From Eubacteriaceae bacterium (GTDB lineage Bacteria; Bacillota; Clostridia; Eubacteriales; Eubacteriaceae), in NCBI GenBank assembly GCA_030156895.1, contig JASGLP010000009.1, positions 1-64,000 of the forward strand: a stretch of DNA of 64,000 nt, read 5' to 3'. The position numbers were made by a program, and so were the translations under genes. Below, piece by piece: positions 44,086-54,264 of the stretch. Each line of letters opens with the position of its first letter. Position 1 is the first letter of the stretch. The notes under the pieces are model-generated. The model was not told the origin of the DNA and made no database searches. It saw only the letters and a program-made list of their open reading frames with translations.

Positions 44086-45854
44086 TATAATTCATCCAAA
44101 CTGATCCCCAGATCAATCAACTGATCTAAACTGGCTTCTGCTGGTGCACTCATCATCAGACAGCTATGATTTTGGGTCTTGGGAAAAGCTATTACATCTC
44201 TGATATTATCATAGTCTGTTAATAACATGATCAGGCGATCCAAACCAAAAGCCAATCCACCGTGTGGCGGGGTTCCATATTTTAATGCTTCAAGCAAGAA
44301 ACCAAACTGTTCCCAAGCTGATTCTGTTGAAAAACCAAGGGCTTTGAAAACCCGTTCCTGAATATCCTGATTGTGAATTCTAAGGCTTCCGCCTCCCAGT
44401 TCTACCCCATTAATAACCATGTCATAGGCATCCGCTCTGACTTTTTCGAGATCTGTTTCCAGATACTCGAGATCTTCTGTCAGCGGCGCTGTAAAGGGAT
44501 GATGTTTAGCTGTGTAACGACCAGCTTCCGGATCGTATTCAAGCAATGGAAAATCTGTAACCCACAGGAAATTGTACATATCTGTCAGATCCAGTTCCAG
44601 TTTGCGGGAAAGTTCAAGTCTTAGCTGACCCAGGGCGGTACAGACAATTTCATTGCTGTCAGCAATGATAAAAATCAAGTCGCCCGCTTCGGCATTAGTT
44701 TTTTCAAAAATCGCTTCTTTTTCGGCTTCAGATATAAACTTAAGAATTGGTGACTTCATTTCGCCATCAGAAACGTCGATCCAGGCCAAACCTTTGGCCT
44801 TATAAATCTGGGCATATTTTTCCAGATTTTTAATAGCTTTTTTACTTAATTTTTCCTGGGCGCCTTTGGCGTTGATTGCTCGCACGCTACCGCCTTTTTT
44901 AACAGCTCCCGAGAAAACTTTAAATTCTGAGTCTCTTAAAATATCCGACAGATCAATCAGTTTCAGATCAAATCGGGTATCCGGTTTGTCAGAGCCATAC
45001 TGATCCATAGCTTCCTGATAGGTCATTCTGGGCATTGGCAGGGTGATATCAATTCCTTTGACTTCTTTCATGACACGGGCAATCATTTCTTCACTGATGG
45101 CAATAATATCATCTTTATCAATAAATGACATTTCCATGTCGATTTGTGTAAATTCAGGCTGACGATCCTGTCTTAAATCCTCATCACGGAAGCACTTGGC
45201 AACCTGATAATATCGGTCGACACCGGAAATCATCAAAATCTGCTTATAGAGTTGCGGTGACTGGGGCAAGCCAAAGAATTTGCCCTTCTGGACTCTTGAA
45301 GGAACAAGGAAATCCCTGGCTCCTTCTGGAGTCGGACGAGCCAGAACTGGTGTTTCTATTTCTAAAAATCCTTTTTCATCCAGAAAATTTCTGACGATAC
45401 TGGCTGTCTGATGACGGGTTCTCAGCATTTTCTGATATTTTGGTTTTCTAAGATCCAGATAACGGTATTTTAAGCGAACCGCTTCATTACTCTGATCATT
45501 ATCTTCTATGTAAATCGGCGGTGTTGCCGCAGTATCCAGAATTTTTATCTCACTGATTTCAATTTCAATTTCACCAGTTTTTAAGGCCTTATTGACATTT
45601 TGCTGGTCACGATGCTTTACTGTTCCTGTTACAGCCAGGACAAATTCATTTCGCACCCGTTCGGCCGTCGCAAACACTTCCTGATTTTCTTCATTGACGA
45701 CTAACTGCACTTTCCCTGAACGGTCTCTGAGGTCGATAAATAAAACCCCACCAAGATTTCGCCGATTGTCGGCCCATCCACAAATTCTGACCGTTTCCGA
45801 TACGTTAGACGCATTTAATTCTCCACAAAGAGAGTTTCTATAAAATGTATTCAT
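44085..45854 (-). CDS. aspS: aspartyl-tRNA synthetase
   Basis: 589 aa from the ATG at 45854, preceded by GGTGGAGGT. Bacterial-type class II synthetase: OB anticodon domain (about 1-110), catalytic core with QSPQLYKQ and FRDEDLRQDRQPEFTQID, the inserted GAD domain (about 290-420), and motif 3 GLAFGLDRL. It charges tRNA-Asp. A sigma-A-type promoter lies immediately upstream, so it is not co-transcribed with hemZ. The usual hisS neighbour is absent. Confidence 0.96.
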   Translation of the reverse strand: MNTFYRNSLCGELNASNVSETVRICGWADNRRNLGGVLFIDLRDRSGKVQLVVNEENQEVFATAERVRNEFVLAVTGTVKHRDQQNVNKALKTGEIEIEISEIKILDTAATPPIYIEDNDQSNEAVRLKYRYLDLRKPKYQKMLRTRHQTASIVRNFLDEKGFLEIETPVLARPTPEGARDFLVPSRVQKGKFFGLPQSPQLYKQILMISGVDRYYQVAKCFRDEDLRQDRQPEFTQIDMEMSFIDKDDIIAISEEMIARVMKEVKGIDITLPMPRMTYQEAMDQYGSDKPDTRFDLKLIDLSDILRDSEFKVFSGAVKKGGSVRAINAKGAQEKLSKKAIKNLEKYAQIYKAKGLAWIDVSDGEMKSPILKFISEAEKEAIFEKTNAEAGDLIFIIADSNEIVCTALGQLRLELSRKLELDLTDMYNFLWVTDFPLLEYDPEAGRYTAKHHPFTAPLTEDLEYLETDLEKVRADAYDMVINGVELGGGSLRIHNQDIQERVFKALGFSTESAWEQFGFLLEALKYGTPPHGGLAFGLDRLIMLLTDYDNIRDVIAFPKTQNHSCLMMSAPAEASLDQLIDLGISLDEL

Positions 45855-45888
45855 TATACCTCCACCTACTATCATTCTTAACCTTTAT

Positions 45889-45918
45889 ATTATAATAATC
45901 ATGACCTGAAAATGTCAA
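45889..45918 (-). promoter_or_regulatory. promoter of aspS
   Basis: Perfect TTGACA (45913-45918) and TATAAT (45889-45894) on the minus strand, spacer 18 bp. The leader is about 30 nt, with no T-box. Confidence 0.75.
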
Positions 45919-45942
45919 GAAAAAACCTGAAGCATAAAATAT

Positions 45943-47379
45943 TTATAGCGCTTCAGAAATCATCATACATTTCTTTTCAAGTATTTCATTAAATCGTTCA
46001 TTATATGTTTTAATATCTTTTACGGTAAATATTTTTTTAATTTCATCGCTTTCCTCAAAGTAGATGTTGCCCGTTGCGCCTGCCCCGATCCCGATAATAG
46101 TCTGTCTTTCCGACATCATCATGATGTTATAAATACCTTCTGCCCCTGACTTTGCATAGCCGATGTTCTCACTGTTACCGGCAGTATATTTGAGCCGATA
46201 GAGATAATAAGGATCATAGCCGTTCTGTGCCAATCTTTGTCTAACCTGTTGATAAAAGGCTTCACCATAACCATCATCGACACTAATTCCAAGATCATTT
46301 TTAATTTTTGATCCTTTTTTAATCGATAAGTTATGAATAGTTATATTTTCTGGCTGATAGGCTAAAATCTGATCCAAGCTGCTGAAAAAATCATTGGCAT
46401 CTTCCTCTGCCAGACCAATAATCAAATCCATATTTAATATTTTAAAGCCAAGTTTTCGAACTGTGCTGACGAAACTTTTTATATCTTCAACCTGGCAAGG
46501 TCGCTTGACCGCATCCAAAGTTGCCTGATTCATCGACTGGGGATTAAGACAAATCCGATCAACGCCATTTGCTTTGGCCAGCTCAAGTTTTTCTTGTGAT
46601 AAGGTATCCGTCCGTCCGGCTTCCAGGGTAAATTCCCGTAAATTTTTGGTATCAAAATTTTCTTTTACCACAGCAAAAAGTTTTTCTAATTGCCAAACAT
46701 CAAGGACAGTCGGCGTTCCGCCGCCAATATAGATCGTATCGACCACAAGATTCTTTTGTCTGAGTAAACTGGCAACTGCCTCAATTTCCAGTAACAAGTT
46801 AGTGAAATAGTGAGACAGATTTTCTCTTTTTCGATCAACAGTAGTTGATATAAATGAACAATAGCTGCATTTTGATGGACAAAGCGGAATCCCTATATAG
46901 ATGCCGATTTTATCCCGACCGGCCGCAATAAAAGGCACTTGTATTTTTGAAAGATTTAGCAGTAGCCTGGTGCGATCATGGCTCAATCGGTAATAGTCTT
47001 CAAGTCGCATTGCGATCGCTTCTTCTGAAAAGCCTGCCGCATCCAGTTTTTGAACTATTTTTACCGGCTTGATGCCAGTCAGACTTCCCCACATCAGCTT
47101 TTTTTGATGATATTCGCTTAAAAAATCGTATAGATAACCTTTATAAATGCCCTTGTCTTCCAAATTTTTCTTATCAGAGACCTGATATTCTCGTTTAAAA
47201 GTCTTCCCATCTTGCCATTCAAGACTATATTCGATCTTTTGCCCAATAGTTCTTTGCGTAAGTTTTGTGTCCCAGTCACCTGCCACTACATTTTTTATGC
47301 CCGGTTCAAAGGCCTGAACCATTTCATGAAAATAATACTCCAGTTCCGGTTTTTCCAAATTAAAAAGGAGAACGCTCAT
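45943..47379 (-). CDS. hemZ: HemZ-type radical SAM coproporphyrinogen dehydrogenase-like protein
   Basis: 478 aa radical SAM protein. The CxxxCxxC cluster motif is in IPLCPSKCSYCSF (about residue 167), preceded by a family-specific N-terminal domain (about 1-150); YIGGGTPTVLD is typical of HemN/HemZ proteins. HemZ is related to oxygen-independent coproporphyrinogen oxidases, but its reaction in heme or cobamide metabolism is not settled. Its place after the MBL hydrolase and dtd is the standard Clostridia order. Confidence 0.88.
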   Translation of the reverse strand: MSVLLFNLEKPELEYYFHEMVQAFEPGIKNVVAGDWDTKLTQRTIGQKIEYSLEWQDGKTFKREYQVSDKKNLEDKGIYKGYLYDFLSEYHQKKLMWGSLTGIKPVKIVQKLDAAGFSEEAIAMRLEDYYRLSHDRTRLLLNLSKIQVPFIAAGRDKIGIYIGIPLCPSKCSYCSFISTTVDRKRENLSHYFTNLLLEIEAVASLLRQKNLVVDTIYIGGGTPTVLDVWQLEKLFAVVKENFDTKNLREFTLEAGRTDTLSQEKLELAKANGVDRICLNPQSMNQATLDAVKRPCQVEDIKSFVSTVRKLGFKILNMDLIIGLAEEDANDFFSSLDQILAYQPENITIHNLSIKKGSKIKNDLGISVDDGYGEAFYQQVRQRLAQNGYDPYYLYRLKYTAGNSENIGYAKSGAEGIYNIMMMSERQTIIGIGAGATGNIYFEESDEIKKIFTVKDIKTYNERFNEILEKKCMMISEAL

Positions 47380-47390
47380 TGAGTCATCTC

Positions 47391-48017
47391 CTAATATCGT
47401 CCCTGCAAAAAGGGATTATGCAGTTTTTCGTAAGCGATTGTCGTATTTTCACCGTGGCCGGGATAAACAATTGTATCCCCAGGTAGAATCAGCAATTTTT
47501 CGCGAATATTAGTCAACAGTTCATTCAAGTCGCCATCCATAAAGTCGGTTCGTCCAATTGATGTGTTAAACAAGGTATCCCCCGAAAACAAATGACTGCC
47601 AATCAACAAACTAACACCACCCTTAGAATGGCCAGGTGTATGGATGACTCTGAAAACCAGATCCCCAACTATCAGTTCTTTCCCTTCTTCGAGGCTACCA
47701 TCAGCTTTTTGACACTCCAGACTCATGCCCCCCAGATAGGAAAGGTTCCGTTGAGCGTTGGTCAGGCAATCGCTGTCCGACTTGTGAATTAGAACCTCTG
47801 CGCCGGTAAGATTTCGCAGGTATTCAACTGCTCCCAGATGATCAAAATGACCATGGGTTAAAAGTATATATTTTATCTTTAATTGTTTCTTGTTTATAAA
47901 TGCTTCGACTCTGGAATCCATAAACCCGGGATCAATAATAACCCCATTTTTCTGATCATCCCAGACAAGGTAGCAATTCGTACCCATGCTGCCGAGGCTA
48001 AGCTTTTCTATCTCCAT
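47391..48017 (-). CDS. MBL-fold hydrolase (glyoxalase II-like)
   Basis: 208 aa metallo-beta-lactamase-fold hydrolase. The metal motif THGHFDHLG (about residues 55-63) and TPGHSKGGV plus YPGHGENT give the usual ligand set. The reaction is hydrolysis of a thioester-like or related substrate; specificity is unknown. Lies between dtd and hemZ, start supported by AGGAGG. Confidence 0.88.
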   Translation of the reverse strand: MEIEKLSLGSMGTNCYLVWDDQKNGVIIDPGFMDSRVEAFINKKQLKIKYILLTHGHFDHLGAVEYLRNLTGAEVLIHKSDSDCLTNAQRNLSYLGGMSLECQKADGSLEEGKELIVGDLVFRVIHTPGHSKGGVSLLIGSHLFSGDTLFNTSIGRTDFMDGDLNELLTNIREKLLILPGDTIVYPGHGENTTIAYEKLHNPFLQGRY

Positions 48018-48025
48018 ATTTCCTC

Positions 48026-48478
48026 CTAAAACATTTTTTCACTATCTAAAAGAATGGTAACTGGTCCATCATTTACCAGGCTCACAGCCATATCGGCCTG
48101 AAAAACACCCGTTTGAACTGATAGACTCGTCGCTTTTTTAAATTTTTCGACGAAGAGATGATATTTTTCCTGGGCCAGATTAACCGGACCACTACGAAAA
48201 TAACTGGGCCGTCGCCCTTTTCGACAATCGCCATAAAGGGTAAACTGAGAAAGCAGAAGAATCTCACCGCCAACATCCTGCACTGATTCATTCATTTTTC
48301 CGTCCTGATCATCAAAAATGCGTAAGTTTAAAATTTTTCCAATCAGGTAGTCCATATCGGCTTCTGTATCGTCTTCCTTAATCCCTAACAAAACATTTAA
48401 TCCAAAACCAATTGAAGCAATCATTTCTTCATCGATGGTAACACTGGATGATTTTACACGTTGTATAACTGCTCTCAT
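48026..48478 (-). CDS. dtd: D-aminoacyl-tRNA deacylase
   Basis: 150 aa. The motifs LLSQFTLYGDCRKGRRPSYF and LVNDGPVTILL (containing the Gly-cisPro element) identify DTD, which removes D-amino acids wrongly loaded on tRNA. It starts 4 bp after relA stops, which suggests coupled translation because its own ribosome binding site is weak. Confidence 0.95.
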   Translation of the reverse strand: MRAVIQRVKSSSVTIDEEMIASIGFGLNVLLGIKEDDTEADMDYLIGKILNLRIFDDQDGKMNESVQDVGGEILLLSQFTLYGDCRKGRRPSYFRSGPVNLAQEKYHLFVEKFKKATSLSVQTGVFQADMAVSLVNDGPVTILLDSEKMF

Positions 48479-48482
48479 TTAT

Positions 48483-50654
48483 TTAAACCCGATAAATCTG
48501 GTTGACCTCCTTAATTTTATATAAGTTTTTAATCAGGAGGTTGAGTTCTCTTCGACTCTTGACCTCACAGGTGGCTGAGAAAAAATCATAGCCATTTTTC
48601 TCGCTTTTGGCATTGAGGGCTGTCACTGGAATATTCATCTCTAAAAACACCTTAGAGATTTTAATAACAGTTCCCTGGGCTTCGTTTGCCTTAATATGAA
48701 TTTCAGCTGTAAATGATCCAGAGCTGTATTTATTCCATTCCACTTCCACAATTCGATTAGGGTCCGATAAGTTTAAGACATTTGAACAATCGGCCCGATG
48801 GACAGAAATTCCTCGGCCTTTGGTAATATAACCGACAATATTATCCCCTGGCACTGGATTGCAGCATTTGGCAAAATGCACATCAATCTCGTTATAACCG
48901 GCAACAATGACAGTGCTGCCAGTCGATTTGCCATCCTTGGAAGGTTTTTTTATGACCAGTTCTTCCACTTCTTCCGGAAATTCCTTGGGAAAAAGCATTT
49001 TCATTTTCTGGAAGACGGTGCCGATTTTAATGCCGTTATAACCAATCGCCGCATAAAAATCGCTGATATTCTTATAGTTGCAATTTTCGGCCAGAATTTC
49101 CAGATTATTCTGATTTAGTAAATTGGTATTTTGAAGACCCTCGCGTTTGATCTCCTTTTCCAGTATCTGTCTACCCTTCTGGATATTTTCGTCTTTTTCT
49201 TCCTTCTTAAAATACTGTTTAATTTTATTACGGGCATGGGCGCTCTTAACAAAAGAAAGCCAGTCACGGCTGGGGCCATTAGAGTTCTTGGAAGTCATTA
49301 CTTCAACGATATCCCCGCTTTTAAGGGTCGAGTTTAAAGGGACAATCTTATTATTGACACGGGCTCCTACACAATTATTGCCGATATCACTATGAATCCG
49401 ATAGGCAAAATCTAGGGGACAAGAACCTGCCGGCAAAGGAATCACGGCTCCTTTAGGAGAAAAAACATAGACTTCCTCGTTGAGTAAATCAACCTTGATG
49501 GTTTCAAGAAGCTCTCCGGCGTCTTCCGATTCACGCTGTAGTTCAAGCATTTGACGCAGCCAGGACATCTGTACTTCCTGACGTTTATCTGTCGAATCAG
49601 TGCGACCCTCTTTATATTTCCAGTGGGCGGCAATTCCATATTCCGCCGTTTCGTGCATTTCTCTGGTCCGAATCTGGATCTCAAAGGGTTCTCCCCTGGG
49701 ACCCATGACCGTGGTGTGAATTGACTGATAGAGATTGGGCTTGGGCATAGCTATATAATCTTTAAAACGCCCCGGTATTGGTGTCCATTGAGAATGCACT
49801 ACCCCTAAAACGCCATAACAGTCTTTTAGGGAATCAACAATCACACGCACTGCAATCAGATCGTAGATCTCATCAAAAGATTTATTCTGAGTTTTCATCT
49901 TGCGATAAATACTGTAAAAATGCTTGGAACGGCCATATATTTCAGCATTGGTTCCCACCGCTGTAATTTCTTTCTTTAAAACAGCAATTACGTCGTTGAT
50001 ATAAGCTTCTCTGGCGTTTTTTTTCATTTTTATCTTTGTGACCAGATCGTAATAGCCAGTGGGATCAATATACTTCAAGGCCAAATCTTCCAGTTCCCAC
50101 TTGATCGTAGAAATCCCTAAACGATTGGCCAGGGGCGCATAAATGTCCAGGGTTTCTTTGGCTTTCTCTATCTGCTTGGACTCACGCATATATTCAAGCG
50201 TCCGCATATTATGGAGACGGTCGACCAGCTTAATTAAAATAACTCTGATATCCTTGGACATGGCTAGAATCATTTTCCTTAAATTTTCAGCCTGACTTTC
50301 TTCCTTGGACTGAAAACCGATTCGGCCAATTTTAGTGACGCCCTCCACAAGATTTGCGATGGATTCACTATAATTTTCCTTGATATACTCATAGGTATAT
50401 TCAGTATCTTCGATAACATCATGTAGGATAGCAGCTACAATCGTTTCGGTATCCATATCCATCTCCGCCAGGATATAAGCAACCGAAACCGGGTGGATCA
50501 CGTAATCTTCTCCGGAAAGTCTTTTCTGATCTTTGTGGGCACTACGAGCAAGTTCATAGGCTCTAACAATCATATCAGTATCCGCATCTTTATTGTGTGA
50601 CTTCACCAGATTTATTACATTGTCAATTTTTCCTTTAACCGCGTCATTTTCCAT
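48483..50654 (-). CDS. relA: bifunctional (p)ppGpp synthetase/hydrolase
   Basis: 723 aa Rel-type enzyme. The HD hydrolase domain (about 25-180) has HPVSVAYILAEM and the HDVIEDT motif. The synthetase domain (about 220-340) includes GRFKDYIAMPKPNLYQSIHTTV. TGS (about 385-445), a helical/zinc-finger region (CCNPVPGD) and a C-terminal ACT domain (about 645-720) follow. It makes and breaks the stringent alarmone. Both catalytic sites look intact, so it is bifunctional. Confidence 0.96.
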   Translation of the reverse strand: MENDAVKGKIDNVINLVKSHNKDADTDMIVRAYELARSAHKDQKRLSGEDYVIHPVSVAYILAEMDMDTETIVAAILHDVIEDTEYTYEYIKENYSESIANLVEGVTKIGRIGFQSKEESQAENLRKMILAMSKDIRVILIKLVDRLHNMRTLEYMRESKQIEKAKETLDIYAPLANRLGISTIKWELEDLALKYIDPTGYYDLVTKIKMKKNAREAYINDVIAVLKKEITAVGTNAEIYGRSKHFYSIYRKMKTQNKSFDEIYDLIAVRVIVDSLKDCYGVLGVVHSQWTPIPGRFKDYIAMPKPNLYQSIHTTVMGPRGEPFEIQIRTREMHETAEYGIAAHWKYKEGRTDSTDKRQEVQMSWLRQMLELQRESEDAGELLETIKVDLLNEEVYVFSPKGAVIPLPAGSCPLDFAYRIHSDIGNNCVGARVNNKIVPLNSTLKSGDIVEVMTSKNSNGPSRDWLSFVKSAHARNKIKQYFKKEEKDENIQKGRQILEKEIKREGLQNTNLLNQNNLEILAENCNYKNISDFYAAIGYNGIKIGTVFQKMKMLFPKEFPEEVEELVIKKPSKDGKSTGSTVIVAGYNEIDVHFAKCCNPVPGDNIVGYITKGRGISVHRADCSNVLNLSDPNRIVEVEWNKYSSGSFTAEIHIKANEAQGTVIKISKVFLEMNIPVTALNAKSEKNGYDFFSATCEVKSRRELNLLIKNLYKIKEVNQIYRV

Positions 50655-50677
50655 ATTGTATCTGCTTTCTTTAAGAT

Positions 50678-51196
50678 TTAATACTGATATGTCACCAGAG
50701 AATGAATAAAATAATCTTTCAGGAGTTCTCGTCCGCCCAGCTCGGTCAATTCGATCAGTGTTATGAGTCCCGCAATCTGTCCGCCAAGTTTTTCAATCAG
50801 CTTAACGGCCGCCATCATGGTTCCGCCAGTCGCTAAAAGATCATCAACCAGCACGATTCGATCACCGGGTTTAATCAGTTTCTTCTGAATTTCAATTGTA
50901 TTTGAACCATATTCCAAATCATATTCTTCTGAAACGACCTCGCCTGGCAGTTTTCCCGGTTTTCTTACCGGAACAAGTCCCGCACCCAGTTGATAAGCGA
51001 TCGGGGCACCGAAAATATAGCCTCTGGACTCTGGAATCGCGATCAGTGAAGCATCAAGTGCCTTAGCCACCTTGGTCATTTCGTCTATAGCCTGTTTAAA
51101 TGCCATGGGATCGGCAATTAAACTATTGATATCTTTAAAACTGATTCCCTGCTTGGGAAAATCCTCATAGATTCCAATAACACTTTTTAATTCCAT
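50678..51196 (-). CDS. apt: adenine phosphoribosyltransferase
   Basis: 172 aa. The PRPP-binding motif VLVDDLLATGGTMMAA and the adenine-binding opening FPKQGISFKDI are present. It salvages adenine to AMP. The recJ-apt-relA order is conserved. AAGGGAG lies 7 bp upstream of the start. Confidence 0.96.
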   Translation of the reverse strand: MELKSVIGIYEDFPKQGISFKDINSLIADPMAFKQAIDEMTKVAKALDASLIAIPESRGYIFGAPIAYQLGAGLVPVRKPGKLPGEVVSEEYDLEYGSNTIEIQKKLIKPGDRIVLVDDLLATGGTMMAAVKLIEKLGGQIAGLITLIELTELGGRELLKDYFIHSLVTYQY

Positions 51197-51207
51197 ATTA
51201 TACTCCC

Positions 51208-53292
51208 TTAACTTGTTATTTTTTTTAATTTTATCATTAGATGAGCGTTTTGAATATCCTTTTTTTTGCTTGTCTGAATAAATGTCATCTTTATCTGATC
51301 AGCCTTTTCTTCAGTCAGCAGCAAATCACTTTCGATCAAAACGGCAATACAAAAGAAGATTTTGAAGAATGAATAGTCACTACTTTTAAAGTCGTCAAAT
51401 GCGACCCAAAGACCATCAAATCGCTTCAGAAATCGATAGATAGTACGAAGTTCTGTGATGGAAACAGCAATTTCACTCAGGCTGATACCATCGATTCTTT
51501 TTTGCAAGTGTCCTGCATCATTAATCTCGTTGTTCTTGATCGCTTCAATAATTGCCCTTGCCGATGCAGAATTCTCCAAAGGGTTTAGCTTTAAATCTTT
51601 AATCTGCAGCTGTAAACTCCGCGTCCCATTGAATTCGTTGATAGCCGGTTTGACAATAAAACTTAACTCGCGATAATCATCTGCAGCTGCCAGCAATTCA
51701 TAAAAATCACCCATGCCAAAACCGACCCCGCGAATGCCTTGAAAATCAACCCAAAGATGATCTTTTTCCCTGCCCATCCGGCCAAACTTTGTAACTTTTT
51801 CGCCATTAATCAAAAAATTAATACCAGGATTTCCAATTCCAGTGGGCTCAATATCCGCCAGCTCGTGAAACCAGTCCCAGGAAAAATCACTGCTTTTCAA
51901 TTTGAGATCATAATAGACCGGTGCGACTAAAAAGCTTTTTAAATTAACCTTCATTGCATAGTCAGTCAGTCTTGTATTGAGCAAGGCGATATTGTTCTGA
52001 TCAATACTCAATCCAGCCGCCTGGGCATGACCGCCAAAACTCAAAAATATGTCGCCGCAGGACGATAAAGCTTCAAAAATATTAAAACCCTCGATGCTGC
52101 GGCAAGAGCCTTTGCCAATCCCATTTTCAATCCCAATGACAATCACTGGCCGATAAAACTTTTCCTGGATGCGGCTGGCAACAATACCAATGACCCCTGA
52201 ATGCCAATGATCACCTGCAACTAAGATGACGTCCTGGTCAGATAAATTTTTCTCTTCGATCTGCAGCATTGCTTTTTCAAGAATCTCTTTTTCAAGATTT
52301 TGTCGTTTTTTATTCTCTTCACTCAGGAATTCAGCTAATCTGCCAGCCTCGATTTCGTCTTTGCTGGTCAAAAGACTCACAATTTTATGTGCTTCGCCCA
52401 GACGCCCGGCGGCATTAATCTTGGGTCCCAGGACAAAGCCAAAATGCCAGGCTTTGATCTCATCCAGTTCACTGACCTCGATCAGTTTTTTAAGGCCAAG
52501 ATTTTGTGGCTCCTTATTTAAGTATTCCAGGCCTTTTTTAACAAATAATCGATTTTCATCCTTTAAGCTTACAATGTCCGCAACCGTCGCCAGTGACAGA
52601 CATTCAATTAATTGATCAAGTTTGCCTTCAAACCCCAATTCGAGAATCAGAGCCTGAACCAGTTTAAAGGCAACCCCGGCTCCGCACAGTTCTTTAAAAG
52701 GGTACTGAGAGTCTGGCCGCTTGGCGTTTACTATGGCCAGAGCTTTCGGCAACTGACCATGGCATTCATGATGATCTGTTACAATAACATCAACACCAGC
52801 ATCATTTAGCGCTTCTATTTCGCGAATTGACGAAATGCCATTATCTACCGTTATTAAAAGCTGCATGCCTGCTTCCAGCAATTCATTTATAGGATCAAGA
52901 TGCAAACCATAACCTGTTTTCAGACGATTAGGAATATAATAATCAACCTTGCAGCCAATCTGCTGCAAAAACATGTATAATATGGATACCCCAATGGTGC
53001 CATCCGCATCATAATCGCCATATAAAATGATTTTTTCCTGATTGTTTCGTGCTTTGAGAATGCGGTCAAGGGCTTTTTTAATATCAGGCAATAATAATGG
53101 ATCGTGACTGTCACTAAGTTCTGGCGCCAGATATTTTTTGCATTCATTCGGTGAACGAAAGCCACGACCAAGTAAAATTTTAGCAACGATTGGGTGAATT
53201 TTTAGGTCGTCCGAAAAAAGCTTAAGTGTTTCCTGACTTTCGACCACTTCAAAAGCTGCACTTGAACGGTTGATCCATTTTGTCTTTATCAT
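51208..53292 (-). CDS. recJ: single-strand-specific exonuclease RecJ
   Basis: 694 aa. DHH domain motifs DYDADG (about 93-98), VTDHHE (about 170) and the DHHA1 region GGHAQAAGL are intact, and an OB domain follows. RecJ degrades single-stranded DNA 5' to 3' in repair and recombination. The C-terminal 120 residues are variable. Two DHH-family proteins therefore occur in this window; only this one is RecJ. It follows the secDF terminator, and its ribosome binding site is weak. Confidence 0.94.
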   Translation of the reverse strand: MIKTKWINRSSAAFEVVESQETLKLFSDDLKIHPIVAKILLGRGFRSPNECKKYLAPELSDSHDPLLLPDIKKALDRILKARNNQEKIILYGDYDADGTIGVSILYMFLQQIGCKVDYYIPNRLKTGYGLHLDPINELLEAGMQLLITVDNGISSIREIEALNDAGVDVIVTDHHECHGQLPKALAIVNAKRPDSQYPFKELCGAGVAFKLVQALILELGFEGKLDQLIECLSLATVADIVSLKDENRLFVKKGLEYLNKEPQNLGLKKLIEVSELDEIKAWHFGFVLGPKINAAGRLGEAHKIVSLLTSKDEIEAGRLAEFLSEENKKRQNLEKEILEKAMLQIEEKNLSDQDVILVAGDHWHSGVIGIVASRIQEKFYRPVIVIGIENGIGKGSCRSIEGFNIFEALSSCGDIFLSFGGHAQAAGLSIDQNNIALLNTRLTDYAMKVNLKSFLVAPVYYDLKLKSSDFSWDWFHELADIEPTGIGNPGINFLINGEKVTKFGRMGREKDHLWVDFQGIRGVGFGMGDFYELLAAADDYRELSFIVKPAINEFNGTRSLQLQIKDLKLNPLENSASARAIIEAIKNNEINDAGHLQKRIDGISLSEIAVSITELRTIYRFLKRFDGLWVAFDDFKSSDYSFFKIFFCIAVLIESDLLLTEEKADQIKMTFIQTSKKKDIQNAHLMIKLKKITS

Positions 53293-53315
53293 AAGTGTTC
53301 CAATCTTTTTTGTAA

Positions 53316-53345
53316 GAAAGCCTCAATTAAATCATTAATTGAGGC
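53316..53345 (-). terminator. terminator of the gltX-secD-secF operon
   Basis: A 12-bp stem GCCTCAATTAAA and its complement around a short loop, on the minus strand. Only TTTCTT follows, so it may be leaky towards recJ. Confidence 0.65.
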
Positions 53346-53361
53346 TGTTGTTATTAGCTGA

Positions 53362-54264
53362 TTAGTTGTTAACAATATTCTTTTTTGTATTGATTTTTTG
53401 AGCCTGCTTTTCTTTAATTTTAACCCATAGCGTACTGGCAATAAAAATTGAAGAGTAGGTCCCACTGATAATCCCCACGATTAAGGGCAAGGCAAAATCG
53501 CGAATGGATTGAACGCCCAAAACGTAGATGGACCCAATCGCCAACAAGGTGGTCAGAGACGTATTGATACTACGCTGTAGGGTCTGAGAAATACTGGTAT
53601 CGACTAAGGGGGCATAATCAAACTTGCCGAAGCGATTTCTGTTTTCGCGAATTCTGTCAAAGACAACAATTGTATCATTAATCGAGTAACCAAGTATGGT
53701 CAGCATCGCCGCAATAAATGGCGAATTAACTTGAATCTGGAAAAGTGAATAAACGCCTAATACAATGATCAGGTCATGAACCAAGGCAATCACCGCTGTC
53801 AGTCCAAAGAAGAACTCAAAACGGAAGGTGATATAGGCAAGCATTAAGGCAACCGCTACAATACAGGCTATAACCGCACTTTGTGCTACCTCAGCACCAA
53901 TCGACGGGCTGACGGTATCAATCGATAGGAGGTCTGTGCTTTCAAGTGTGTATTTTTCCTGGAAAGCAGTAAATAAACTCGTTCGTTCATCAGTTGATAA
54001 ATCTTTCTTTGTTGAGATTATGATTTGAGATCCATCATCTCCGGCATTGGTAATGTCAGCATCAGTATCATACTGATCGACGATTGTTCGGGCATCACTG
54101 GTCTCGAAGGGTGTTTTAAGATCAATGGTGATAATGGTTCCACCAATAAAATCAATCCCAAAATTGAGCCCCTGGATCATCAGAGACCCCAGACTGATGA
54201 CAATTAAAACAGCCGAAAGAATAAACCAAATTTTACTTTTTTCAATAACTTTTATATTCTTCAT
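53362..54264 (-). CDS. secF: protein translocase subunit SecF
   Basis: 300 aa. Six membrane helices, with the first at about 12-32, a periplasmic-side domain (about 35-130), and the family motifs FGIDFIGG, GYSINDTIVVFDRIRE and QRSINTSLTT. With SecD it uses the ion gradient to aid late steps of protein export. The gene follows secD without a gap. Confidence 0.95.
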   Translation of the reverse strand: MKNIKVIEKSKIWFILSAVLIVISLGSLMIQGLNFGIDFIGGTIITIDLKTPFETSDARTIVDQYDTDADITNAGDDGSQIIISTKKDLSTDERTSLFTAFQEKYTLESTDLLSIDTVSPSIGAEVAQSAVIACIVAVALMLAYITFRFEFFFGLTAVIALVHDLIIVLGVYSLFQIQVNSPFIAAMLTILGYSINDTIVVFDRIRENRNRFGKFDYAPLVDTSISQTLQRSINTSLTTLLAIGSIYVLGVQSIRDFALPLIVGIISGTYSSIFIASTLWVKIKEKQAQKINTKKNIVNN